From Apostichopus japonicus (lineage: Eukaryota > Echinodermata > Holothuroidea > Aspidochirotida > Stichopodidae): a DNA stretch of 64,000 nt. The DNA lies in the NCBI RefSeq assembly GCF_037975245.1, contig NC_092568.1, positions 25,341,501 through 25,405,500 on the forward strand. Direction: 5' to 3'. Position 1 is the first letter of the stretch. Each line of letters starts with the position of its first letter. Below the pieces are notes generated by a model, which worked only from the letters and a program-made list of their open reading frames with translations, was not told the DNA's origin and did no database searches. A program made the translations under genes and the position numbers. Shown here piece by piece: positions 50,001-57,721 of the stretch.

Positions 50001-53000
50001 ACCCCTCGGGCCTCCCACCATCGGGCAGTGCCACTCGGTGCTAAGGTTGTGAGGAGACAGGTAAGCGAGGAGCGAAGTAAATATTCCAAAACTTACTGGT
50101 TTGGATATTTACGAGTGACGAGCTTACCTGTCTCCATTCCCGCCTCCCTCCCCCGAGGGGGTGGGACACAGCCGGACGGGGGAGCAGTCGTTCGACTAGG
50201 CTCACGACTCCAAGCACAACACCAGATAGACAGAGCCAACAACTACTAAGAGTCACCGGCCAGGTCTATCGGTGAGGGTAACTTTGCACCCTGTGTTTTT
50301 CATATGCGTACTCACCTAAGTTGTCTTAGGGTTAGCAAGTGTTGGGCCTTTACAGGATGAGGCTCCTTGTTAGGAAAAAGGGGTAGTTTTGCCTGCAGGG
50401 CTCAGGAGAGTGTCCCCCCCCTTACCCGCTGCGGCGGGGAGGATTACACTCTCCCTGCTAGGAAGGCATCAGTGCCTTTTGTTAAGGGCTCACCTTTGAG
50501 AAGTTTAGTCGACGGGAGTCCTTGGGGGTGGCCAGAGGATTCTGGCCACCCCTATTTCGGTGACCGTGAGGCCACTTTTAAGGAGTGGTCTCATGAGTAG
50601 TGAGGAGTGACCGAGGGGGGGGTTCGGTCATAGAGGGCGCACAGTGTTATTATTTTACCAGGACTTTATAGGCACGGTAGAATGAGGTGCTAAGGTTGTG
50701 AGGAGACAGGTAAGCTCGTCACTCGTAAATATCCAAACCAGTAAGTTTTGGAATTTTTGTCTTTATGTCTCCTATCTATTCAATTTGTCTTTTATATGTC
50801 CTGTTGCCTGTTGATTTATATGTGACAGTACCTAATAAATAAACAATAAAAAAATGAAACTAAATAAAATACAGTTGTTCCTGTGTAAAAATAACCCTGC
50901 TATACTTCTGTTAACATGTATAGCAAATACTGTATATCGTTTGGCATAGCAGCTTGCGATGCAGTGCTGTATAAATGATTCCCTACATAAAGGAAGAGTG
51001 ACATCTTAGACTAAAATATCCTCTAAAGAATCCACCACCACATGGAAATAAAACAAAATCTGTCGGCCTGTTCCCCCATTTTTCAAGTTCCTTTTTAGTT
51101 TGAGGTTCTAAATTAACTACCATAGTCAACAAGTACATGACATACTACATTGTGTTAATATATTTGCTCAAGCACCAGAATTTCCATTCATCTTTCACTT
51201 AATTAACTAGGCCATTGTTCTTTACTGAACTATTGTCTAACATGAATGCTTTGAACCACCTCTTACCCAACAAGGTGCAGTCAGCTGTCAATCAGCAGAA
51301 TCCCTTGATGACAATAACAAATTCTGCCCTGTATATTGGGGGAGGGGGATCATGAATATTAAGACATTAAGACAGAAGAAGAGAATGGAATTACTCATGT
51401 ATCTGTTAGGTCAAATATTGCAACCTACCCCCTCCCCCCCCACCCCCACATACTCCACCAGAGACCTCTCCTATGAAGACTTGCTTTTAGATTTAGGATA
51501 AGGTTATGTAATGTTCCCATTTGGTACATTAAACCTTTGGCAAAATAAGCTAAAAAATAAAGTTTGTTCTCAGGTTTAATATGTGTCTGTCCTAGAGAAC
51601 ACCAACCAAATTGTTATTTTGAGGTCAACATTATTATCTAGCCTATATCCCTTTAAATGAGTGTTTCGGGAGAGTTTTAAATGACATAGGTGATTGGGAT
51701 ATCAGTCATAATGCTGGGAGGAAGTTGTTCACTGTACCAATTCTAGCAGCAGCAACAATAGTACAGGTCTACTACTACTCTGTATCTATAGGCTGGCTGG
51801 CTCTGTCTTCTCCTGGATGTGATCGTAAGTTTTCTGTATATAGATTTATCAAGTCTAGTTTAATCTTTCATTCATCGAGTATCTCAACTATTTTAATTTC
51901 AATAATTTTGATTAATGATGATTTGATGATTCAACCAATACTGTATGCGTATAGAGGTTATGCTGTTTGTGGTGTTGTATTGTACTTCCTAAAATGACTG
52001 GAAAAGGTTAAACTCATAAATGTGGATACTTTCGTTTTATATTGCCGTGGCTGCTTTTGCATGACTACCATTCTGCACTACCACTGATCAGTATAAAGCT
52101 CTAATAGTAATTTTAAACTCTCACTAAGTCTAGTTATAATTTATAGCACTTTTGTTGTAAACAAAAACAAAAGACAAAAAAGAAAACAACATATAAAATT
52201 GTTTCAGTTTCTCTGCTAATTGCTTTCACAGGAAATGTGTTTTTTTACACACAAATTTATATCTCTCTTATATCTTTACACGTTCACACTCATATATCTG
52301 CCACTGGTCAGTTTTGAAACCTGCATGCTGTAAACCTCCTCCTAAAAAACCTGCATAAAATAGATCCCCTCCAGAAGAAAGAGATGGAAACTGTGTTCCA
52401 TCTTCACATGGTCACCATACAGACCTGTTTGAAGTTCACCAGTGCTCAAACTGTTAAGACTATTTGGTTCTGACTTCACTGACCTGTCTTTTGTCTTGCA
52501 TGTTTAAGAAACTACAATTTAATTCTGACATTGCTGACCAAGTGAACAAGTTTTGTCAGGGAAACATCTTGTCATGTTTATTTAGTCTGTTTTTCAGTGG
52601 TTTGTGAAATGAGCCAGCCTGTTCCCCCATCGGCATGCCCTTGTTACATGTCCATAATTGGTGTAGCAGCTTATTGAGGTTCACTAGTTTGTTTCATTAC
52701 TGTGTATATATTATCCTCTATTTTATATTACAGTATATACCACTACTGCTAACACCATGAAACACTTAATTACTTAAAACAAAAAACTTGGTTTCACATG
52801 AAAGCTATAATCTGTTGTTCAATAGTTAATAGGGAGTTCCTGTAAGTAGCGTAGTTAGACTAGTGTTTATAATACTCATCTGCTTCGGATACAGTAGGAA
52901 TGATCAGTAGTTTACATGCTTAGAGTGTGTGGCAGAGTTCATCTTAGTTTGACCCGGAAGGTATTGCATGAACAACACTGGTCTGTGATCAGTATTAAAG

Positions 53001-56000
53001 CTGAATACTTTCCAAGTCAATTGAACTTAGTGTCATCTAGTATAAAGGGTTTTTTATCTGGTGCTTACAGTAGTAAAGAAATGGCAGATATTTGAATTTG
53101 CAACTGTCCATCTGGTCTTTGATAACTGCATGTTTTAGGATACTGGAGATTTAAACCAATAAGGAAGTCCTATTAATAACTTATTCACACAGTCCCCTCT
53201 CACCCAGAATGCCTTATTAAATGTTTCTGTACAGAGGCTGTCACCAAGTAGCCCACAGTGTAATAGACCTGTAGAACAGATGGAGGAAGAAGGTGTTAGT
53301 CTTCTTGACCAGTTGTCAGGGAACATATGATCAACGCTGATCTTAATCTGGGAAGAGTTCAGACGGACTTGCAATCTCTTGTCCTACAACTGAAATCCAC
53401 CCTCTTGCTCAGTTCCATTCCTCTCCCCTTCCCCATAATCTCCCTGATGATTCGATTTGTCAGACTTTGGATTCAAGAGAATTCAATTTATGGACATAAT
53501 ATCTAGTGGGGGGGGGGTCTGGATCTGTACCTCAATCACCTCATTCTCAAGGGAGAGCATGCAAAGCAAGAGAGTTAATGTGAGGTTAGTGAGAAAGTGT
53601 AAGCAAGGGTCTAAAACTGAGGTTGTACAATTTGTAACATGATTTCATTCATTTATCTTTGATGGCAACTGAAAGATGCCAGATGCCTGTTATAAACTAC
53701 AGTTTGACACAAAACTGATAATTTACTTTGTTCATCTCTTAATACCGATCTCCAGTCTTCTCATGCACGTCATCAGGGCCGGATTAAGTGTGTGGGCTGC
53801 CCAGGGCACGCAATTGTGTGGGGGGCTACTTTCATGCTTGCAAATTCAGAGAGTATTTCATCGTGTTTCGAAAACCACACCCTCGATCAAGGGTTTCTCC
53901 CGGACTGATTAGTGACTGCCTTGATTCGAGTAGCGAATAATATTCAGTCAGCAAAACAGCAATGGGATACGCATCACTTCAACGTTACATGCTAAGAATT
54001 TTGTGGATCACAATTACGACAGTTTTGTAAATTTTAGGATACTCTATTAAAATGTAGGGCTCCAAAATGTGGGGGGTCCGGAGCACGTGCCCCTGTTGCC
54101 CCGCCCTTAATCCGCTAGTGCACGTCATGATTTAGTACAGTCATGTGGTGGATATTTAGATAGTCAAACGTTACCTAGTTATGATATAGATGCTATAGTT
54201 ATAAACTACAGTTTGACACAAAACTGATGATTTACTTTGTTCATCTCTTACCCAATCTCCAGTCTACTTATGAATGTCATGATTTAATACAGTTGTGTGG
54301 TGGATATTAAGAAACTCAAACGTTACCTAGTTATGATATAGACGCTTCTTGTGATAAACATGCCATCTGAAAAGTTAGCAGAAACATCTTGTCGCATTTG
54401 GAAACATTGTTTAAACATCTTCTCTGGGGCCTGCCATCTTTCCCACCAATTGTGTGATTGTCACTGTAACACTAGGAAGTGTAACCCTTCCTTTCCCTGT
54501 TTCTGCTCCTTTATATGGCTTTCTTAAAGGAAATTCTTGTTTATAGACAATGCCAAGAGATTAATATCTTTTTTAGCAGCACCATTTGTGTACATTCATA
54601 ACCACAAATCAGCCGATTAGAACTAGTAACTTTGAAGAAGAGCAATCAAATTGTCTGCTTTTCGCGTCCTCTCTAGCTTTCATTCTCGTGTATGAACAAT
54701 ATTCAATATCCAGCTTTTGTCTCAAACCTAAATATCTCTTAAAGTCCCATTACACATTCCATTATAAACAAGATCTAACCGTTCATTGACTTTACCATTG
54801 TTTCTGTTACTATTGAGTACTTAATAGTCGCACAATCGTATCAATGTACTCTCGCAGAGATGGAGCCAATGACAAATTTAAACCAAAACATAGTGTCCAG
54901 TCTTTGTTAATGTGTCGGCGCATGCGCGAGCAGATGTGAACATTTCCTCCCTAGATAACTTACACTACTCCACTGTGGCTGAAGTTTCCTGTGATTATTG
55001 ATATAGTTTTTTAATTGTTTCCATCGTGTCCTAGCTCATACCTCAAACAGGATTTGCAAAATGGATCCCATACAATAAAGTTTGTAGTTTAAAATAATTT
55101 GTAGGAAGTCAATGTGTTATCATTTTAAATTTGGCAGTAAATGAGTTCTTTATCAAGGTCAGTGACCATAGTTATTGACTATTGTTTTTTTTTGGTTTTT
55201 GTTATCTGTAGCTTTATTCATGAATGTTAAACACCTTGGATTTGTCTAATTTTTTTTTATAAAACTATGCAATCTTAGTAGTTTTAACTCAAGGATGGAA
55301 TTACTCTTGTGGTTTTAACCAAAGAGTAGAATTACTCATAGTTTTAACTCAAGGATAGAATTACTCTTAGTAGTTTTAACTCAATGATAAAATCACTCTT
55401 AGTAGTTTTAACCCTAGAGTAGAATTACTCATAGTAGTTTTAACTCAAGGATAGAATTCTCTTTGTAGTTTTAATCCAAGAGAAGAATTACTCTAAGTTT
55501 TAACTTAAGGATAGAATTACTCTTAGTAGTTTCAACTTAAGAATAAAATTACTCTTAGTAGTTTCAACTTAAGAATAAAATTACTCTTAGTAGTTTCAAC
55601 TTAAGAATAAAATTACTCTTTGTAGTTTCAACTCAAGGATGGAATTACTGTGAGTAGTTTTAATCCAAGGATGGAATTACTCTTAGTAGTTTTTACTCAA
55701 GGATAGAATTACTCTTTGTAGTTTCAACTTAAGGATAGAATTACTCTTTGTAGTTTCAACCTGAGAGTAGAATTACTCTTAGTTCATTTTAACTCAAGGA
55801 TAGAAGTACTCTTTGTAGTTTCAGCTCAAGGATGGAATTACTGTTAGTAGTCTTAAATCAAGGATGGAATTAAGAGTCCTTTAGTATGCCTAAATTTTAT
55901 TATTTAATTGACATAACAATGGAACTCTATTGAAATTTATGCATATTAAAGTTATAAACATCGCTAAAGTTAAGGGGTCCGAGTATTTTTTTTCATCTGT

Positions 56001-57721
56001 TTCACTTTCAACCATGAAGCTTTGAAGTTAGCTCAAGACATTTTCAGGTTCACCTGCATTGGTGACTAGAAAATGAATAGAGTAATGTAAAGTGCATCAA
56101 ACCGCAAGAACCTCAGGAAACGATCACATGACACATGACATTTGACATGTCTAGAAAACTCACTACAAATTATTCATATCCAAATGAGGTCAAAATGGGC
56201 TCACATGTGTCTAAGATTTGGTTACTCTATGTATGAAGAAAATTGTGTGTGTGTGTGTGACAATTATGGCTGTAACTTTAATCAGGAAGTGCTTGTTTTA
56301 TGTGAGAGGTTCCTTCTCATAGATATGGATAAGGAAGGGTAAACCAATGAGTTCTGTTTTCCTAAGGTATACTACCCTGGCATGGTAAAGGTATATTTGC
56401 TAAACAGATCTTTCAGACGATATCCTCCAATGGGGGAAGGTCCGTGAACATGTTTTGTATACATCCTGGAAGCTGTGAGACTTAAGTACTTACAACAGTT
56501 CTAAGTTGGATCTTTTGTAGAGGACTCTTTGAATGTGTATATGTACAATAGGAGGATGTACAGTAATATGCCACCTTTGTAATTTCTATAGTGTTGTGTA
56601 ATTGGATTATAAACATACTTACGAAACATGTTTCCCAAATTACTGTGTTGGCCATGCAGTACTTGACCAGAAACCACTAAAGGGGTGGCAGTGAATATTG
56701 AAACCTAGCCATACCCCAAAAATGAAATGTTACGGTTTAAACTGCAAACGGTCCATATAGCCTCAGATTATCTGAGATTATCATGCGTTGAGTCAAACTA
56801 GACTGTAGCTGGATAACATGTTCTACATGGTTAAGCATGAGTACAGAACTATGAGTACAAGTTGAGTACAAAATCACTAAAAGTTGAGTACAAGGTCAGT
56901 TAGGTCTATCATATGAGCACAAGGTCCAGTACACAGGAACAAGCATGTTACGTATATTCTTACTCGTCGGTAATTAGACACTGTACAGTCAGTACATACA
57001 GATGCAGTCAATACCCACAGCACAGTGTACAAACGATACAGCGATGGACATCTCAGGTCTAGCTAAAGATAACAAGGTATCACGTTTCATTACTGTCTGC
57101 ATTTTGTAGCGACAAGAGAAAAACTTCACTTGCAAGCAACGGAAAGTTAACTTTTTAAAGATGGCAGCACACTGTTTTGGGCTAGTCTTCAATGCCTTTA
57201 AAGTATATAACAGAGGGAATATATACACAAATGTACTCAAGTGTGAGAATGAGTACAGCCTTGAGTCCTTCATGTCCATACTGTGTGCAGATGACATACG
57301 TTTCCAGGAGTTAGAGGAACTTAGTGGAGTTTCGTGGATCTCATTTATGTGCTGTGTTGTAGAGTGGTACAGTGTACATGTATGTACACAAATCTACTTC
57401 ACTATTAAACTTGAAACAGTCGTGGAGATTAATAACATAAGTGTAGTAGAGCTGATATCATTCGTATGGCCAAAACATATTGAATTGTAAGGAAAAAAAA
57501 TTGTATTGAAAATTTACGGGTTCACTTCCATAAAGTACAACAATTTATAATTTAGACTTGATGACTCTTAAGTTCACCATTTCATTGTCTCTGTTTCGTT
57601 CTGCAGACGTTCATTGTCAGGTCTTCGTCTCGTCCAGGTGAGCTGTGTTTGAGTATGAGGCATCCAGGTACTGCTGGGGGAGCTTTTATTGAACATTTCA
57701 ATATCATAGCTGTGCCTAATG
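19999..57721 (+). CDS. SH2-domain protein, RIN (Ras and Rab interactor)-like; partial, 6 exons
   Basis: Six plus-strand exons join with consistent phases into about 229 residues and remain open. Toward the end come GYDSL, then VWYLPRIKRPAAVHYLQGQP, TGTFIVRSSSRPGELCLSMR and HPGTAGGAFIEHFNII. TFIVRSSS holds the Arg that binds phosphotyrosine in SH2 domains. In RIN proteins a GYDSL motif also lies shortly before the SH2 domain, whose start reads similarly (W.......A...L...PPG.F.V). RIN proteins are Rab5 GEFs that bind Ras. Only the front half of the SH2 domain is here; the VPS9 and Ras-association domains, if present, lie beyond the right edge. The 5' end is also not found. Other SH2 adaptors remain possible. 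Introns are 1.3 to 19.9 kb. Confidence 0.6.
20054..25339. other. Introns of the SH2 gene, no recognised element
   Basis: Apart from exon b (21347-21439), I see only AT-rich intron, short G tracts (23108-23118) and a GAA run (24166-24181). The readings at 21557-21916 and 23286-23644 match nothing I recognise. Confidence 0.5.
21347..21439 (+). CDS. SH2 gene, exon b
   Basis: 31 codons, phase 0 at both ends. Codes LLSKQFEHFRTFCYLHSLNI then PRANQMINVFQ. Acceptor ttttttgcag|CTT with a good pyrimidine tract, donor CAG|gtagtc. The reading looks helical; I do not recognise it on its own. Confidence 0.6.
25340..25925 (+). repeat. Tandem repeat, unit about 120 bp, about five copies
   Basis: Units share GGGGGACCTGATGAACTC, CCCATTGGAGGTATAGAGTA and AAAAAGATTGGTTTGTTGAT. 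Successive unit landmarks fall at about 25502, 25622 and 25745. The outer copies are more diverged. Intronic, non-coding. Confidence 0.8.
25926..28404. other. Intron, no recognised element
   Basis: Only a small local duplication (ggcttgcaaagc at about 27306 and 27352) stands out. Confidence 0.45.
28405..28541 (+). CDS. SH2 gene, exon c
   Basis: 45 codons plus 2 bases. Codes TLNSVTSQLDFMREDLSVSH, then AFQFTPMSPLDLGTNQQVQS and ADLLCG. Acceptor acccgcag|ACT, donor GG|gtaagt. Ends in phase 2, which the next exon completes. A SINE lies about 30 bp downstream. Confidence 0.7.
28573..28862 (+). repeat. tRNA-derived SINE (TTGTGTCCTTGGGCAAG family), copy 2
   Basis: TGGCCAATTGGC (box A) at about 28578, a degenerate box B, then GTTGTGTCCTTGGGCAAGA. 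A 3' body follows, ending GCGCTTTGAGACCTATCGCT and GGTATAAAAAAGC. It shares more of this 3' end with the copy at 42855 than with the one at 2815. It starts about 30 bp after exon c. Confidence 0.82.
28863..30658. other. Intron, no recognised element
   Basis: AT-rich sequence with scattered chance reading frames on both strands (for example 29724-30114). None has splice context or recognisable protein. Confidence 0.45.
30659..30737 (+). CDS. SH2 gene, exon d
   Basis: One base completing Gly, then 26 codons: TQHHQAQPLQQVRGTPAGYD SLPTKK. Acceptor tatatcag|G, donor AAG|gtatgt. The other two frames do not fit the neighbouring phases. GYDSL resembles the motif before the SH2 domain of RIN proteins. 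Confidence 0.7.
30984..31003. repeat. Poly-C run followed by gccgcc
   Basis: About 17 consecutive C residues. Runs of 8 or more G or C occur throughout the window (for example 10107, 11139, 13484, 15827, 17009, 37071, 46571, 59401, 59776). Confidence 0.8.
31839..32166 (-). mobile_element. MITE family with GAAGACTCG ends, copy B (inverted)
   Basis: Starts (TTTAAA)GGGTGTGAAGACTCGCGC and runs through ATGCCGGTAAT, ATCGATCCCAGAAAA and CAAGGTATCACGTTTCATTA, i.e. the reverse complement of copy A. The far end is degraded. Confidence 0.78.
32167..33315. other. Intron, no recognised element
   Basis: Contains a short (attca)n run at 32936-32960 and nothing else that I can name. Confidence 0.45.
33316..35616 (+). 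repeat. 2.3-kb minisatellite, unit about 53-57 bp, with higher-order repeats
   Basis: About 40 units built on ACATTGAGTATGGCCAACAT, TCTTGTG, GATGATCAGGGGATGATACT and GTTAGTT. A variant with gatcagatcagggg is about 4 bp longer. Distinct variants (for example AAATTGAGGCCAACAGTCTT at about 33860, 34285 and 34823; ATGGAGTATGG or its variant at about 34602 and 35142) recur at spacings near 430 and 540 bp, so multi-unit blocks were duplicated. The short open readings inside arise from the repeat and are not genes. Confidence 0.9.
35617..37528. other. Intron, no recognised element
   Basis: AT-rich intron with a G-rich tract at 37068-37087. Several ttgacctc-type words (36700-37020) are not arranged as a repeat. 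Confidence 0.45.
37529..37738 (+). CDS. SH2 gene, exon e
   Basis: 70 codons, phase 0 at both ends. Codes VTVTNTPTDSSSKLYADVFK, a proline-rich FPPPPL stretch, then IVHSKLVWYLPRIKRPAAVH and YLQGQPTG, the first strand and helix of an SH2 domain. Acceptor ctcatag|GTG, donor GGG|gtatgt. The first codon is an internal Val, not a start. Confidence 0.8.
37783..38400 (+). pseudogene. Decayed LINE (non-LTR) reverse transcriptase fragment
   Basis: The reading HDSAYLDQVNRVLEKYLDQN then FVEVNLEKTNEMVIDLRK (stop at about 37906) fits the conserved LINE RT segment in which N.LELN..KTKEMVIDFR follows the palm motifs. Farther on, in shifted frames, come WHDYIDCLVKKINQP, SLRKLNKFE and LEAKLNTILDDNIHTLC, which fit the thumb/C-terminal pattern of CR1/L2-type elements. 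Stops and frameshifts show it is dead. It starts about 45 bp after exon e. Clade assignment is tentative. Confidence 0.6.
38701..39112 (+). repeat. Tandem duplication, two units of about 204 bp
   Basis: GGAGCTTGCAACACCATTGT starts at 38701 and again at 38905. The units match closely through AATTACGTCACATTTGTGTA, a GTTTCTACTATCATCC box and a shared end GGTTCACACCCCATAT. Only a few substitutions separate them, so the duplication is young. Confidence 0.88.
39113..40236. other. Intron, no recognised element
   Basis: AT-rich; nothing supported. Confidence 0.4.
40237..40585 (+). repeat. Tandem triplication, unit about 134 bp
   Basis: GTAAGGTTTTAAGAACTG begins at 40237, 40340 and 40474. Units share CAGCTTGTCATGTTTGGAGT and GGCTCTCTGAATGCTGCCCT. 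The first unit is shorter, lacking the segment with AACACGAATCAAACTGTG. Confidence 0.88.
40586..42854. other. Intron, no recognised element
   Basis: Chance readings at 41042-41430 on both strands overlap one another and match nothing I know. Confidence 0.4.
42855..43197 (+). repeat. tRNA-derived SINE (TTGTGTCCTTGGGCAAG family), copy 3
   Basis: Best-preserved copy: TGGCCAATTGGC (box A), GGTTCGATTCC (box B, about 42903), body GTTGTGTCCTAGGGCAAGA, 3' part GCGCTTTGAGACCTATCGCT and an AT-rich tail. A 32-33-bp piece of the body (tacttgcctctctccacccag...) is duplicated in tandem at 42958-43022. Confidence 0.85.
43198..44372. other. Intron, no recognised element
   Basis: AT-rich with poly-A tracts near 43616-43625. 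Confidence 0.4.
44390..44511. repeat. DIRS left inverted terminal repeat
   Basis: Starts CTTACCTGTCTCCTCACAAC and ends CTCCTCACTACTCAT. It is the exact reverse complement of 50593-50714, including the same 8-base C/G run. The 17 bp outside it (ATTTACTTCGCTCCTCG) is the unequal left tip. Confidence 0.93.
45095..45211 (+). pseudogene. Short DIRS gag-like reading with Cys motif
   Basis: Reads MFRPGRTWFEHDLCPKCRTY then TRRDPRLVC, stopping after 38 codons. CPKC followed by a Cys ten residues on looks like part of a zinc-binding motif. By position in the element it is the start of ORF1 (gag-like), now truncated by a stop. Function is inferred from position only. Confidence 0.45.
45403..45694 (+). 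repeat. 146-bp tandem duplication inside the DIRS gag zone
   Basis: GAGTACCCCTAACGGTCCCG at 45403 recurs with one change at 45549. The whole unit, through AAGACCTCTTGAGAAGAGGC and GCAACGTCTCAGTCCGGGTC, is repeated almost exactly. It follows a GA-rich tract (45299-45410). Confidence 0.88.
45695..47734 (+). other. DIRS internal region, gag-like zone and non-coding
   Basis: GC-rich to about 46620, with Arg/Gly/Pro-rich readings in several frames, poly-A runs (45820-45851, 46962-46979) and an acatttacaac-type short repeat (46200-46262). None of the readings stays open beyond about 160 codons and none shows reverse transcriptase motifs. I cannot define a reading frame here. Confidence 0.5.
47735..47950 (+). 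repeat. tRNA-like SINE insertion within the DIRS element
   Basis: TAGCTCAGTGG (box A) at about 47744 and GGTTCAAGTC (box-B-like) at about 47788, with a tRNA-length spacing. A body follows with a stem-like ggcttcttcac segment on its 3' side (47918), reminiscent of the CTGAAGA-stem region of the SINE at 9064. Confidence 0.6.
48062..48310 (+). repeat. tRNA-derived SINE (TTGGGCAAGG family), copy 4, within the DIRS element
   Basis: Head TGTGGTCAAGCGGTGTAGGC, a degenerate box B, body TTTCCTTGGGCAAGGCACTT and a TATTATTATT-type tail at 48294-48315. The 3' body is shorter than in copies 1-3. It interrupts the zone where the DIRS reverse transcriptase should lie. Confidence 0.75.
48700..48950 (+). pseudogene. 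DIRS RNase H remnant
   Basis: Frames at 48700-48930 give TILSDNTMVVAY, then YINRQGGTRAEGLCRLAWET and SHIARKESVRADALPRGQLD. SDNT.VVAY.N.QGGTR...L..LAWE and the H......ADAL.R block are the RNase H signature of DIRS/gypsy-type elements. A frameshift separates the first part from YINRQGG. The reading stops soon after DPDE. Confidence 0.8.
49080..49240 (+). pseudogene. DIRS linker between RNase H and recombinase
   Basis: Gives FFPPFGMISQILRKIRSSKG then KFILVAPSGPRVP, matching the AFPP..LI..VL.KI......LVAP.WP segment that follows RNase H in DIRS polyproteins. Confidence 0.65.
49430..50030 (+). pseudogene. DIRS tyrosine recombinase remnant
   Basis: Frames give KTPFVIAVASA, PDPSLIAKNRALTFLPGD, KRWCPVRALKWYLNRTEKLR, KDTLSRWLVEMIHP, ASTALSAGIPIQDILKVAAW and KTPTTFVACYLPD. 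These follow the DIRS recombinase in order. The nucleophile Tyr is present (TAC 49925-49927, in ACYLPD). The HxxR motif reads HNIS, so its Arg appears lost. Stops and at least one frameshift (about 49800) break the frame, so the enzyme cannot be made from this copy. Confidence 0.8.
50037..50135 (-). repeat. DIRS internal complementary region
   Basis: 50037-50082 (to AGCGAAGTAAAT) is the reverse complement of the left end of the element. 50083-50135 (from TTCCAAAACTTACTGG to CTTACCTGTCTCC) is the reverse complement of the right end. The two are fused at the point where a circular copy would join its ends. This fixes the outer borders at about 44373 and 50754. Confidence 0.92.
50593..50714. repeat. 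DIRS right inverted terminal repeat
   Basis: Exact reverse complement of 44390-44511. It is followed by a 40-bp right tip ending AGTAAGTTTTGGAAT, which is copied in the internal complementary region. Confidence 0.93.
50755..53684. other. Intron, no recognised element
   Basis: AT-rich; C/G tracts at 51428-51448. No supported exon or repeat. Confidence 0.4.
53685..54355 (+). repeat. Tandem duplication (about 155-bp unit) split by a transposon
   Basis: TTATAAACTACAGTTTGACA, then ACTTTGTTCATCTCTTA and, farther on, CTCAAACGTTACCTAGTTAT-type sequence occur twice. The first unit is 53691-53773 plus 54121-54195. The second starts at about 54198. The first unit is interrupted by the hAT MITE, so the MITE arrived after, or into one copy of, the duplication. 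Confidence 0.85.
53774..54120. mobile_element. hAT-type MITE with perfect 8-bp target duplication
   Basis: Ends CAGGGCCGGATTAAG and CTTAATCCGCTAGTG are imperfect inverted repeats. It is flanked by identical cacgtcat (53766-53773 and 54121-54128). 347 bp, no ORF of note. The uninterrupted second duplicate (from 54198) shows the empty site. Confidence 0.88.
54360..55272. other. Intron, no recognised element
   Basis: AT-rich; nothing supported. Confidence 0.4.
55273..55872 (+). repeat. Minisatellite, 32-bp unit, about 18 copies
   Basis: Consensus GTTTTAACTCAAGGATAGAA followed by TTACTCTTAGTA. The copies drift (for example TTTCAACTTAAGAATAAAAT), with three nearly identical consecutive units at about 55528-55620. 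Confidence 0.9.
55873..56971. other. Intron, no recognised element
   Basis: Contains a (gt)n run at 56246-56259 and gagtacaa-type short repeats at 56840-56940. Confidence 0.45.
56972..57196 (-). mobile_element. MITE family with GAAGACTCG ends, copy C (inverted, truncated)
   Basis: Runs from GGTAATTAGACACTGTACAG through AACAAGGTATCACGTTTCAT to GTCTTCAATGCC(TTTAAA), the reverse complement of the left part of copy A. The other end is missing. It lies about 410 bp before exon f. Confidence 0.78.
57607..57721 (+). CDS. SH2 gene, exon f (phosphotyrosine-binding loop)
   Basis: 38 codons plus 1 base. Codes TFIVRSSSRPGELCLSMRHP then GTAGGAFIEHFNIIAVPN. Directly continues ..QPTG of the previous exon to form G-TFIVRSSS, the SH2 beta-B strand and phosphate-binding loop. 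Acceptor ttctgcag|ACG, donor G|gtgagt. The next exon was not found with confidence. Confidence 0.85.

Larger units (their letters stand above)
44373..50754 (+). mobile_element. DIRS-type tyrosine-recombinase retrotransposon, defective, 6.4 kb
   Basis: The element has inverted terminal repeats (44390-44511 and 50593-50714, identical over 122 bp as read here) plus unequal outer tips. At 50037-50135 it has an internal complementary region that joins the reverse complements of the left and right tips, which is the hallmark of DIRS elements. In order it holds a gag-like zone (about 45095-46500), an RNase H remnant (48700-48930) and a tyrosine recombinase remnant (49430-about 50030). The reverse transcriptase between them is essentially missing; two SINE-like inserts lie there (47735-47950 and 48062-48310). 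Stops and frameshifts disable all frames. It inserted in the plus orientation in the large intron of the SH2 gene. Confidence 0.9.
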
